Shown one piece after another: positions 47,911-56,614 of a DNA stretch of 64,000 nt (positions are counted from its first letter, which is position 1; each line of letters begins with the position of its first letter). The DNA is taken from positions 6,794,328 through 6,858,327 of the forward strand of contig NC_017030.1 of NCBI RefSeq assembly GCF_000255295.1. The letters are read 5' to 3'. The notes below the pieces were generated by a model. That model saw only the letters and a list, made by a program, of their open reading frames with translations. It searched no databases and was not told where the DNA came from. Source of the stretch: Corallococcus coralloides DSM 2259 (GTDB lineage Bacteria; Myxococcota; Myxococcia; Myxococcales; Myxococcaceae). The translations under genes were made by a program, and so were the position numbers.

Positions 47911-48832
47911 CGCCGTTGTCCGCGGGCACGCTGCCCGGCCCATCCGATTCGTCCAGCGGCGGCAGCGTGTGCAGCCCCCAGCGCTGTCCCGCCTGCCAGC
48001 TGGCGACGCCGGAGACGCCCCAGCCGGCGCGCTGGGCCTCGCGCCCCTCGAACTCCAGCCAGAAGACGGCGGTGTCCGGCCGCGCCGCCTGGTCCAGGCA
48101 GGCCACGCGCGACAGCGTGCGGCCGTGCGAGTCCAGCGCCACGGCGAAGGGCTTGTGCGAGTGGCCGCAGAGCACCCACTTCGGGTGCACCGTGTCCACC
48201 AGCTTGCGCGTCACCGGGTTGCCAATCCACGGCGAGGGCAGCGGGCGCTCGGGGACCAGCCGTTCATCGCGGGCCTTCTGCACGATGCCCCGGGGCCACT
48301 CGTGCACCAGCAGCAGGTCCACGTCCCGCAGCGCGGACACCTGCTCCACCTCCGGCGCGCGGAAGTAGCCCGCCTGCTTCGCCGTATCCAGCGACGTGGG
48401 CCGCTTCAGCGGCTGGTCGATGAAGCGCGGCGCGTGGATGCCGGACAGGTACGCCACGCGCAAAGGGCCCAGGGTGCGCAGGCCCGCGCGGCCCAGGTAG
48501 TGGACGTCCGGGGCCAGCTCCCCGCCGTCAGGCAGGTCATGCAGCGCCTCGAAGTCCTCGTTGTTGCCGCCAATGAAGTACAGCGGACGCTTCACGCGGC
48601 GGATGCCGTCCGCGTACTCGGCGAACTCGGCGGGCATGGCGCGCTTGGCGGCCTTGCGCCGGTGGTCGTCCGCGTGGCGGAAGGCCTCCACGTCTCCCAC
48701 CGCCAGCACCAGGTCCACCCTCCGGCCGCGCGCCTGCTCCAGCGCATCCAGCCACGCCTCCACCCGGTGGAAGCGTCCATGGATGTCACCCAGCGCGGCG
48801 ACGAGGAGGGAGTCCTGCGGCATGTCCTTCAC
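47900..48832 (-). CDS. Calcineurin-like metallophosphoesterase
   Basis: This is a 310-residue protein. It carries the metal-binding motifs of calcineurin-like phosphoesterases in order: ALGDIHGRF (Asp, His), LVLAVGDVEAF (Asp), FIGGNNEDFE (the GNxE/D form of GNHE), a later VHEWPRG His, and VLCGHSHKP. The GNNE variant plus the LGRAGLRTLGPLRVAYLSG segment resemble the phosphodiesterase type related to lariat-debranching and MPPED proteins. The substrate is unknown, and it is probably cytoplasmic. The GTG start at 48832 has GGGAGG 6 bases upstream; an ATG at 48823 is possible. Confidence 0.85.
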   Translation of the reverse strand: MKDMPQDSLLVAALGDIHGRFHRVEAWLDALEQARGRRVDLVLAVGDVEAFRHADDHRRKAAKRAMPAEFAEYADGIRRVKRPLYFIGGNNEDFEALHDLPDGGELAPDVHYLGRAGLRTLGPLRVAYLSGIHAPRFIDQPLKRPTSLDTAKQAGYFRAPEVEQVSALRDVDLLLVHEWPRGIVQKARDERLVPERPLPSPWIGNPVTRKLVDTVHPKWVLCGHSHKPFAVALDSHGRTLSRVACLDQAARPDTAVFWLEFEGREAQRAGWGVSGVASWQAGQRWGLHTLPPLDESDGPGSVPADNGATA

Positions 48833-48907
48833 TCAAGGCCTCCCGCCTCGCCCTGTCGAGTCATCCGCCCCGGTCACTTTCCAGTGACGGACGAATGGCC
48901 GCCCTGA

Positions 48908-51850
48908 CTACGGGCAACCCAGCGGATAGGTGACTTCCACCACCGAGCCCGGGGCCGGGGCGCGCAGCCGGTCGAAGACGATGGCGTTGGCCCGGGCGTC
49001 ATAGGACCAGCCGTCCGTCACGGGCACCCCGTCCACCTGGACGGCGATGGCGCCGGGGTCCGCCGGCAGCTCCGACAGGGGGAAGGCGCGGTTGGGCCCG
49101 AAGGCGCTCTCCGACAGCTTCTCCAGCGACGTGGCCCAGTTGGGCGTGCAGATGCTGTCCACCACCCCGTTGAGCTTCCGAGCCAGCTCCATGTACCGGC
49201 TGCCGGAGCTGCTGGAGGTGGTGCAGGTGGTCAAGTCCTCCGGGCCCACCACGGCGTTGAAGCTCACCTTGGACGGGTCGTTCCCCTTCAGCGCCAGGAG
49301 GTAGGTCTCGTAGAAGGACACCGGCTGGGAGCTGAAGTCCTCCTCGTCCGACAGCACGATGATGGCCAGCTTCGCCTCCTCGCGCAGGAAGCCGCCGTTG
49401 CCGTCGCTGGACTGGGGCGTGCGCGGGTCGTCCAAATCATAGAGCAGCGGATCCGACAGCGCGCGGTACGTCGCGTCCAGGCCCTGCTCGTTCCAGTGGC
49501 ACACGCCCACGTGCGTGTTGGTGGCGAAGACGCCGCCCGCGTTGGGCGTCTCCGGCGTGATGATGCGCGGGCTGGAGCCGTCCACGGGGAACAGGCGCCC
49601 GTTCTCACCGCCCTGCGCGCCGCCGGGGCACTCGGACCAGCCGCCCGGAGACGGGTCCAGGCCGGTGGTGGTGACGCCGATGCGGTAGTCCACCTGCGCG
49701 GCGGTGGCCGCGGACAGGAAGGCCGCGAAGTTCTCACCCAGGCTCTGCTGCTCCTCCATCATGGAGCCCGAGTTGTCCACGACGAAGAGCACGTCCACGC
49801 GCGCCTCCGCCTGCTGGACGAAGCGGTCCGTCTGGTCCGTCTTCGAAAGGCCCCGCCCCACGAGCCCCGCGTTGTAGACGCCGCCGTCCTTCAGCGTGAA
49901 GCGCACCGTCGCCGCGTCCTCGCCCTCCTCCACGGGCGCGTACTTCGCGGTGAGCTTCACGCGCCCGCCCGCGGGAATCGTGGCCGGCAGCGCGCCGGAC
50001 ACCGCGAACTCATGCCCCGGCTGCTCCAGCTTCATGCCCGACACCTTCACGTCTCCCGGGCAGTCGTTGTAGGCCATGAACTCGCGGGTGCGCGGGCCGC
50101 ACACCAGCCGGTTGATGCCGAAGTCCACCGTGGTGGGCTGCACGGAGAAGCACCCCTGCACGCCCCGCCCCACCAGGTTCACCAGCGGGTGGCCGCGCGT
50201 GGGGTGGCTCACCCAGCCTTCGGCGAGCCCCTGGAACTCCCCGTCGGTGGGCGGCTGGAAGCGCACGACGAGCGTCATCTTCTTGCCGGGCTCCAGCACG
50301 CTGTTGGGCAGCGTCGCCGCGCGGAAGGCCGGGTCCGAGCCGCTCGCCAACTGGAGCGCCGACAGGAAGCACGCCTCCGAGCCGGTGTTGCGCAACGTCA
50401 CCCCCAGCGCCACCTCCGAGCCCACCGGCACCTGGCCGAAGTCCAGCACCGACGGCAGCGCGTACTCGCACGGCGCGAAGGCCCGGCCCTCGCCCGACAG
50501 CGTCACGCCATCCGTGGAAGTGGAGGAGCGCTGGGTGGAGGTGACGGCCAGCTGCCCGCTGCTCGCGCTGCCCACGCCCGCGCGAGGGCTGAAGGTGATG
50601 CCCACCTTCAGCGTGCCCCCCGGTGCCACGGGGTGGCTCGACGGCGGCTGCGCGAGCGTGAAGTAGCCCCCGGCCTGCGTGGTGAGGTGGAGCCCGGTGA
50701 CGGTGGTCTCCTCGCGGCAGCGGTTGTGCACGGTGACGTCACGCGTGGCCGTCATGCCGAAGGCCACCGGCCCGAAGGACAGGTGCGCGGGCGTCACCTC
50801 CACGCACGACGCGCCGCCCTCGCCCGTCAGCGTCACCTTGGGCCCGGGCGAGGTCGTCTTCTGCTTGCGCACGGACACCTCCACGCGGCCGTCCTTCACC
50901 CGGCCGGCCGCCGCGGGCGTGAAGGCCACGCGCAGCTCCACCACCGCGCCCGGCGCCAGCACGTCGTTGGGGAGCGCGGGCGCGCTCACCACCTTGAACA
51001 CGCCGGACGGGTCCTCCAGGAGCGACGCGCCCTTGTAGCTGAGCGGCTCGGAGCCCAGGTTGCGCACGGTGATGCGCTCCTCGGCGGTGGCGCCCACCGC
51101 CACCCGGCCGAAGTCCACGCGCAGCGGCGTCACCTCCAGCGCGCCGGCCACGCCCATCCCCTTCAGCGTCACCACCGCGGGCTCGCAGCCGTCGCAGATG
51201 GCCACGTGCAGCGCCGCCTCCGCGTTGCCCAGCCGCACGGGGCTGAAGGCCACCGGCACCTTGCGCGTCTCATGCGGCGCCAGCGTGGACGGCAGGCCCG
51301 CCCCGGCGGAGAACTGATCCGCGTCCGCGCCCTCCACCGACAGCACCAGCGGGCTCTCCACGTCGGAGGGGTTGCGCACCGTCACCTCGCGCATCTCCAC
51401 CAGCCCCAGGTTCACGTTGCCGAAGTCGAGCGCCGACTCCGGCACCTCCACCAGCGCCTTCACGCCGCGCCCGCTGACGGGCACCTGCGTCGCCGCGCCA
51501 CCGGACGCGTCCGTGAACAGCTCCAGCTGCCCCTGCACCGCGCCCTCCACGTCGGGCGAGAAGCGCACTTCAATCTCGTGCTCCGCGCCGGCCGTCAGCG
51601 TGAAGGGTTCGAACGCGGGGACCTGGACGTTGGGCAGCGACGAGCGCGCGCCCTCCACGCGGTACGACGCGCGCCCCTGGTTCGCCAACCGCAGCGTCAT
51701 CGTCTTGGTGCGCCCCACCGCCGCCGCGCCGAACTCCAGGAGCTCCGGCCGTGCCGCGAAGCCTGTCCGTGCCTGCTGTGAAGTGGGTCGCTCACACGCC
51801 GTCGCCGCCGCCACCACCAACGCCAACACCAGCCATCGGAGTCCACGCAT
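48908..51850 (-). CDS. Large lipoprotein with HYDIN/choice-of-anchor D repeats and a VWA domain
   Basis: This is a 980-residue protein with a lipoprotein signal peptide (LRWLVLALVVAAATAC). Residues about 30-650 are a chain of six to seven immunoglobulin-like 'choice-of-anchor D'/ASPM-SPD-2-HYDIN domains. Each begins with a xLDFGxVxxG pattern (LEFGAAAVG, LDFGNVNLG, VDFGRVAVG, LSFGPVAFG, LDFGQVPVG, VDFGINRLV) and ends in a GRG or GEG turn. A von Willebrand A domain follows with an intact MIDAS start (VLFVVDNSGSMMEEQ at about 690) and LSDEEDFSS. It is probably a cell-surface adhesin or scaffold. The start at 51850 has GGGGGA 6 bases before it. A large plus-strand frame is its shadow. Confidence 0.85.
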   Translation of the reverse strand: MRGLRWLVLALVVAAATACERPTSQQARTGFAARPELLEFGAAAVGRTKTMTLRLANQGRASYRVEGARSSLPNVQVPAFEPFTLTAGAEHEIEVRFSPDVEGAVQGQLELFTDASGGAATQVPVSGRGVKALVEVPESALDFGNVNLGLVEMREVTVRNPSDVESPLVLSVEGADADQFSAGAGLPSTLAPHETRKVPVAFSPVRLGNAEAALHVAICDGCEPAVVTLKGMGVAGALEVTPLRVDFGRVAVGATAEERITVRNLGSEPLSYKGASLLEDPSGVFKVVSAPALPNDVLAPGAVVELRVAFTPAAAGRVKDGRVEVSVRKQKTTSPGPKVTLTGEGGASCVEVTPAHLSFGPVAFGMTATRDVTVHNRCREETTVTGLHLTTQAGGYFTLAQPPSSHPVAPGGTLKVGITFSPRAGVGSASSGQLAVTSTQRSSTSTDGVTLSGEGRAFAPCEYALPSVLDFGQVPVGSEVALGVTLRNTGSEACFLSALQLASGSDPAFRAATLPNSVLEPGKKMTLVVRFQPPTDGEFQGLAEGWVSHPTRGHPLVNLVGRGVQGCFSVQPTTVDFGINRLVCGPRTREFMAYNDCPGDVKVSGMKLEQPGHEFAVSGALPATIPAGGRVKLTAKYAPVEEGEDAATVRFTLKDGGVYNAGLVGRGLSKTDQTDRFVQQAEARVDVLFVVDNSGSMMEEQQSLGENFAAFLSAATAAQVDYRIGVTTTGLDPSPGGWSECPGGAQGGENGRLFPVDGSSPRIITPETPNAGGVFATNTHVGVCHWNEQGLDATYRALSDPLLYDLDDPRTPQSSDGNGGFLREEAKLAIIVLSDEEDFSSQPVSFYETYLLALKGNDPSKVSFNAVVGPEDLTTCTTSSSSGSRYMELARKLNGVVDSICTPNWATSLEKLSESAFGPNRAFPLSELPADPGAIAVQVDGVPVTDGWSYDARANAIVFDRLRAPAPGSVVEVTYPLGCP

Positions 51851-52269
51851 ACAGAGTCCCCCATTTCCTACGCACGGCACCGGTGTCCCCCCACACAGCA
51901 CTGCGCGTGGATCCGGTCGGCGTAGAAAGGTGCAACCCTGGTGCCTGGACGTCCCAACGAGGCGCCGTCACGCCGCCAACACGGCAAACGGGCGCCCTCG
52001 CTGGGGAACGGCATTTAACGGGTAAAGCAGGAGATTCCACGTTTCGTGGAAGCGACTGCAAAAGCTTCACAAACGGTCGATGCCACACCGACCCCTCACC
52101 CTCGGGGGCCGTGCGATTTCCAGAGGGGACGAGTGGAGCGCGCAGGACGTCCGCGTGCCCGTCTGGCTGTGGGGATGCGGGCGGCGGTCTGGGGTGTTTC
52201 TGCTGAACCTCTTCGGTCCTACGCCTTTGCGTGCACCGGAACACCCTTTCAGTGATAAAGCGCGCCCCC
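51851..52269. other. Intergenic region upstream of uvrA
   Basis: A gap of 419 bases separates the VWA lipoprotein start and uvrA. It is less GC-rich around 52010-52080 and presumably contains both promoters. The only structured element I see is a short perfect inverted repeat at 52035-52051. No LexA-like CTGT(N8)ACAG site is evident. Small open frames here have no family character. Confidence 0.5.
52035..52051. promoter_or_regulatory. Short perfect inverted repeat upstream of uvrA
   Basis: TTCCACG and CGTGGAA are separated by TTT, in an AT-richer part of the gap between two divergent genes. This is a possible operator for uvrA or the lipoprotein gene; function is unproven. Confidence 0.4.
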
Positions 52270-55143
52270 ATGTCCGAGCCCGACGTCATTTCCATCCGTG
52301 GTGCCAGGGAGCACAACCTCAAGACCGTCTCCCTGGACATCCCGAAGAAGAAGCTCGTGGTGTTCACCGGCGTGTCGGGCTCCGGCAAGAGCTCGCTCGC
52401 CTTCGACACGCTCTACGCGGAAGGCCAGCGCCGCTACGTGGAGAGCCTGTCCTCCTACGCGCGCCAGTTCCTGGGGCAGATGGAGAAGCCCCGCTACGAC
52501 ACGCTGCGAGGCCTGTCGCCCACCATCTCCATCGAGCAGAAGGCGGCCAGCAACAACCCGCGCTCCACGGTGGGCACCGTCACGGAGGTGCACGACTACC
52601 TGCGCGTGCTCTACGCCTCCATCGGGGTGCAGCACTGCCCCAACTGCGGTCGCAAGGTGGGCAAGCAGAGCGCGCAGCAGATCGTCGATGAGATCATGAA
52701 GCTGCCCGCGGGCACCAAGCTCCAGGTGCTGGCGCCCATCGTCACCAACCGCAAGGGCGAGCACAAAGACCTGCTGGCGGAGGCGCAGAAGCGCGGCTTC
52801 TCCCGCGCGCGCGTGGACGGGAAGGTGCGCGAGCTGGAGGAGCGCATCGAGCTGGACAAGAAGTCCAAGCACGACATCGCGCTCATCATCGACCGCCTGG
52901 TGTTGAAGCCGGACCTGCGCACGCGCCTGACGGACTCCGTGGAGACCGCGCTGCGCGAGGGCAAGGGCACGCTCATCATCACGGATGAGAAGGGCACGCT
53001 CGCGTCCGACCGCGTGATGAGCGAGTTGAACGCGTGCCCCGCGTGCGGCCTGTCCTTCGGGGACCTGACGCCGGCGTCGTTCTCCTTCAACAACCCGCTG
53101 GGCATGTGCACGGACTGCAACGGCCTGGGCACCCGGCCGGAGATGGACGCGGACCTGCTGGTGCCGGACCAGTCGCGCAGCATCCGCGACGGCGCCATTG
53201 AACCGTGGGCCAGCGGCATGAACCGCGGCGAGGGTTGGACGGCGGACTTCGTGGAGAGCCTGGCGTCCGCGTTCAAGATTGATCTGGACGTCCCGTACGC
53301 GAAGCTGACCAAGCGGGAGAAGGACGTCCTGATGAACGGCGCGAAGGGCAAGTCCTTCACCGTGCAGTGGGGCGACAACGGCCAGTACGACATGGAGTGG
53401 GAGGGCCTGCTCGCCCGCACCATGCGCAACTTCAAGACGACGACGTCGGAGGCGCGCAAGGCGGAGCTGCAGAAGTACTTCAGCGACAAGCCCTGCCCGT
53501 CCTGCAAGGGCGAGCGCCTGCGTCCGGAGAGCCGCGCGGTGAAGGTGCACCAGCGCACGCTGGTGGACCTGAGCCGGATGACCATCACGGAGGCGCGGAC
53601 GTTCCTGACGCAGATGGGCCTCTCCGCGCAGGAGGAGAAGATTGCCCAGGAGCTGCTCAAGGAGATCCGCAGCCGCCTGTCCTTCCTGGTGGACGTGGGC
53701 CTGGGCTACCTCACGCTGGACCGCACCGCGTCCACGCTGTCCGGCGGTGAGAGCCAGCGCATCCGGCTGGCGTCGCAGATGGGCAGCGAGCTGACGGGCG
53801 TCATCTACATCCTGGACGAGCCCTCCATCGGCCTGCACCAGCGAGACAACGGCAAGCTGCTCACCACGCTCAAGCGCCTGCGAGACCTGGGCAACTCCGT
53901 CATCGTCGTGGAGCACGACGAGGAGACGATGGAGGAGGCGGACTACCTGGTGGACTTCGGCCCTGGCGCGGGCGAGCTGGGCGGGCAGGTGGTGTCCCAG
54001 GGCACGCCCAAGCAGGTGATGGCGGACGAGAAGAGCCTCACCGGCGCGTACCTGTCCGGCCGCCAGGAGATTGAGATCCCCGAGTCCCGCCGCCCGGTGA
54101 ATCCGAAGCATCAAATCTCCATCGTGGGCGCGACGGAGAACAACCTGAAGAACGTGGACGCGGACATCCCGCTGGGCATCTTCACGGCGGTGACGGGTGT
54201 GTCCGGCGCGGGCAAGTCCACGCTGATCAACGAGATCCTCTACCCGGCCCTGGCGCGCGCGCTCTACGAGAGCCGCGAGCCCATGGGCAAGCACAAGTCC
54301 ATCAAGGGCCTGGAGCACCTGGACAAGGTCATCGACATCGACCAGCGGCCCATTGGCCGCACGCCGCGCAGCAACCCGGCCACGTACACCAAGGTCTTCG
54401 ACGCCATCCGTGAAGTGTTCGCGATGACGCCGGAGGCGCGCACGTTCGGCTACGGCCCGGGCCGCTTCAGCTTCAACATCAAGGGTGGCCGCTGCGAGGC
54501 GTGCGAGGGCGACGGCGTGAAGCTGGTGGAGATGCACTTCCTGGCGGACGTGTACGTCCCCTGCGAGGTCTGCAACGGCAAGCGCTTCAACGAGGCCACG
54601 CTGCGCGTGCGCTACAAGGGCAAGAACATCGCGGAGACGCTGGACCTGAGCGTCCGGGAAGCGGTGGACCACTTCGGCGCGCACAAGGACATCATGCGCG
54701 TGCTCACCACGCTCACCGACGTGGGCCTGGGCTACCTGCGGCTGGGCCAGCCGTCCCCCACCCTGTCCGGCGGCGAGGCGCAGCGCATCAAGCTCGCCCG
54801 TGAGCTGGCCCGGGTGGCCACCGGGCGCACGCTCTACATCCTGGACGAGCCGACGACGGGCCTGCACTTCGAGGACATCCGCAAGCTGTTGTCCGTGCTC
54901 AACCGGCTGGTGGAGGCGGGCAACAGCGTGCTCGTCATCGAGCACAACCTGGATGTCATCAAGAGCGCGGACTGGCTCATCGACCTGGGGCCGGAGGGCG
55001 GCTCGGGCGGCGGTAACATCCTGGCCACCGGCACGCCGGAGGACGTGGCGAAGGTGGAGGCCAGCCACACCGGGCGTTACCTCAAGCACGTGCTGGGCAA
55101 GGCGCGCCGGGCCCGCATTGGCAAGCGCGTGGACGCGGCCTGA
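52270..55143 (+). CDS. uvrA: Excinuclease ABC subunit UvrA
   Basis: UvrA is the damage-recognising ATPase of nucleotide excision repair. The 957-residue protein has two ABC modules. Walker A sites are [20 protein letters not shown] (early) and [15 protein letters not shown]. Signature and Walker B motifs are [12 protein letters not shown] with [11 protein letters not shown] and [12 protein letters not shown] with [11 protein letters not shown]. Zinc-module cysteines are present ([28 protein letters not shown] and CEVCNG). Length is normal for the group. The start at 52270 ([18 protein letters not shown]) matches family N-termini; the frame opens at 52231. No strong ribosome-binding site is visible. 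uvrB and uvrC lie 40 kb upstream on the other strand. Confidence 0.97.
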   Translation: MSEPDVISIRGAREHNLKTVSLDIPKKKLVVFTGVSGSGKSSLAFDTLYAEGQRRYVESLSSYARQFLGQMEKPRYDTLRGLSPTISIEQKAASNNPRSTVGTVTEVHDYLRVLYASIGVQHCPNCGRKVGKQSAQQIVDEIMKLPAGTKLQVLAPIVTNRKGEHKDLLAEAQKRGFSRARVDGKVRELEERIELDKKSKHDIALIIDRLVLKPDLRTRLTDSVETALREGKGTLIITDEKGTLASDRVMSELNACPACGLSFGDLTPASFSFNNPLGMCTDCNGLGTRPEMDADLLVPDQSRSIRDGAIEPWASGMNRGEGWTADFVESLASAFKIDLDVPYAKLTKREKDVLMNGAKGKSFTVQWGDNGQYDMEWEGLLARTMRNFKTTTSEARKAELQKYFSDKPCPSCKGERLRPESRAVKVHQRTLVDLSRMTITEARTFLTQMGLSAQEEKIAQELLKEIRSRLSFLVDVGLGYLTLDRTASTLSGGESQRIRLASQMGSELTGVIYILDEPSIGLHQRDNGKLLTTLKRLRDLGNSVIVVEHDEETMEEADYLVDFGPGAGELGGQVVSQGTPKQVMADEKSLTGAYLSGRQEIEIPESRRPVNPKHQISIVGATENNLKNVDADIPLGIFTAVTGVSGAGKSTLINEILYPALARALYESREPMGKHKSIKGLEHLDKVIDIDQRPIGRTPRSNPATYTKVFDAIREVFAMTPEARTFGYGPGRFSFNIKGGRCEACEGDGVKLVEMHFLADVYVPCEVCNGKRFNEATLRVRYKGKNIAETLDLSVREAVDHFGAHKDIMRVLTTLTDVGLGYLRLGQPSPTLSGGEAQRIKLARELARVATGRTLYILDEPTTGLHFEDIRKLLSVLNRLVEAGNSVLVIEHNLDVIKSADWLIDLGPEGGSGGGNILATGTPEDVAKVEASHTGRYLKHVLGKARRARIGKRVDAA

Positions 55144-55165
55144 GGCGCCCCGGTAGGGTGGGGGC

Positions 55166-56614
55166 ATGGCCGAGACCTCGACCGCCCCCACCTCCCAGCG
55201 CTTCCCGCCCCAGATTCCCTACATCATCGGGAACGAGGCCTGTGAGCGCTTCAGCTTCTACGGGATGCGGAACATCCTCGTGGTGTTCTTCATCGACTAC
55301 CTGCTGCGTAACCACGTGCCGGAGTCGGGTGCGCGGGAGGCCCAGGCGAAGTACCTGATGCACCTGTTCATGGCGGGGGTGTACTTCTTCCCGCTCATTG
55401 GCGGCTACCTGGCGGACCGCTTCTTCGGGAAGTTCCACACCATCTTCGTGCTGAGCCTCGTGTACTGCGCGGGGCATGCGTGTCTGGCGCTCTTCGAGGA
55501 CAACGCCACGGGCTTCTACACGGGCCTGACGCTCATCGCGATTGGCTCCGGCGGCATCAAGCCGTGCGTGTCCGCGATGGTGGGCGACCAGTTCACGGAG
55601 ACGAACAAGCACCTGGTGAAGAAGGTCTTCGCCATCTTCTACTGGACCATCAACTTCGGTTCGTTCTTCGCGTCGCTGTTCGTCCCCCTGCTGATGAAGA
55701 ACTACGGGCCGTCGGTGGCCTTCGGCGTGCCGGGCGCCCTGATGTTCCTGGCGACGGTCATCTTCTGGGCGGGCCGCAAGCACTACGTGCTGGTGCCGCC
55801 CACGGGCCCCAACCCGCACTCGTTCTTCAAGGTGCTGGGCAGCGCGTTCCGGGGCAAGGACGTGGCGGGCGGCACCTGGCTGGACAAGGCGAAGGCGGAG
55901 CACCCGGCGGAGGCGGTGGAGGGCGTCAAGGCGGTGTTCCGCGTGTCCGCGCTGATGCTGCCGTTCGTGCCCTTCTTCTGGATGCTCTTTGATCAGAAGG
56001 CGTCCACCTGGGTGGTGCAGGCGCGGTCCATGGACCCCAACGTGGGCGGCATCGTGTTCCAGCCCAGCCAGATGCAGTTCATCAACCCCATGCTGGTGAT
56101 GCTGCTCATCCCCTTCCTGACGGCCATCGTCTATCCGGCCTTCCAGCGGATGGGCTGGGAGCTGACGCCGCTCAGGCGCATGCCGCTGGGCCTGGTGATT
56201 GGCGCCGCGTCGTTCGTCATCGCGGGCTTCTTCCAGGTGGCCATGGAGGGCGGGACGACGCTGAACATCGCGTGGCAGCTCCTGCCGTACATCGTGCTGA
56301 CGGTGGCGGAGATCCTGGTGTCCACCACGGGCCTGGAGTTCGCGTACACGCAGGCGCCCCGGGAGATGAAGGGCACCATCCAGAGCGTGTGGCTGGTGAC
56401 GAACACGCTGGCGAACGTGGCGGTGGCCATCGCCGCGGCGCTCAACGTCTTCACGGGCTCCGCGCAGTTCTTCTTCTACGCGGCGCTGGCGGCCGTGGCC
56501 GGCGTGGGCATGGCGCTGGTGGCCCGCCGCTACGTGGTGCGCGACTACTACCAGACGGACGCGCAGGCCCCCATGGACGGCCGCAACCCGGGCGTCGAGC
56601 CGAAGCCGGCCTAG
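55166..56614 (+). CDS. POT-family proton-coupled oligopeptide transporter (first copy)
   Basis: This is a 482-residue, about 14-helix membrane protein. The proton-coupling motif is in helix 1 as NEACERFSFYGMRNILVVF (ExxER form). It has the PTR2 signature regions FPLIGGYLADRFFGKFHTI, LIAIGSGGIKPCVSAMVGDQF and FAIFYWTINFGSFF. Late helices include the WQLLPYIVLTVAEILVSTTGLEFAYTQAP (in part) motif, where a conserved Glu helps bind the peptide terminus. It imports di- and tripeptides with protons. It starts 22 bases after uvrA on the same strand. It converges on the kinase gene with a 4-base overlap. Confidence 0.92.
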   Translation: MAETSTAPTSQRFPPQIPYIIGNEACERFSFYGMRNILVVFFIDYLLRNHVPESGAREAQAKYLMHLFMAGVYFFPLIGGYLADRFFGKFHTIFVLSLVYCAGHACLALFEDNATGFYTGLTLIAIGSGGIKPCVSAMVGDQFTETNKHLVKKVFAIFYWTINFGSFFASLFVPLLMKNYGPSVAFGVPGALMFLATVIFWAGRKHYVLVPPTGPNPHSFFKVLGSAFRGKDVAGGTWLDKAKAEHPAEAVEGVKAVFRVSALMLPFVPFFWMLFDQKASTWVVQARSMDPNVGGIVFQPSQMQFINPMLVMLLIPFLTAIVYPAFQRMGWELTPLRRMPLGLVIGAASFVIAGFFQVAMEGGTTLNIAWQLLPYIVLTVAEILVSTTGLEFAYTQAPREMKGTIQSVWLVTNTLANVAVAIAAALNVFTGSAQFFFYAALAAVAGVGMALVARRYVVRDYYQTDAQAPMDGRNPGVEPKPA

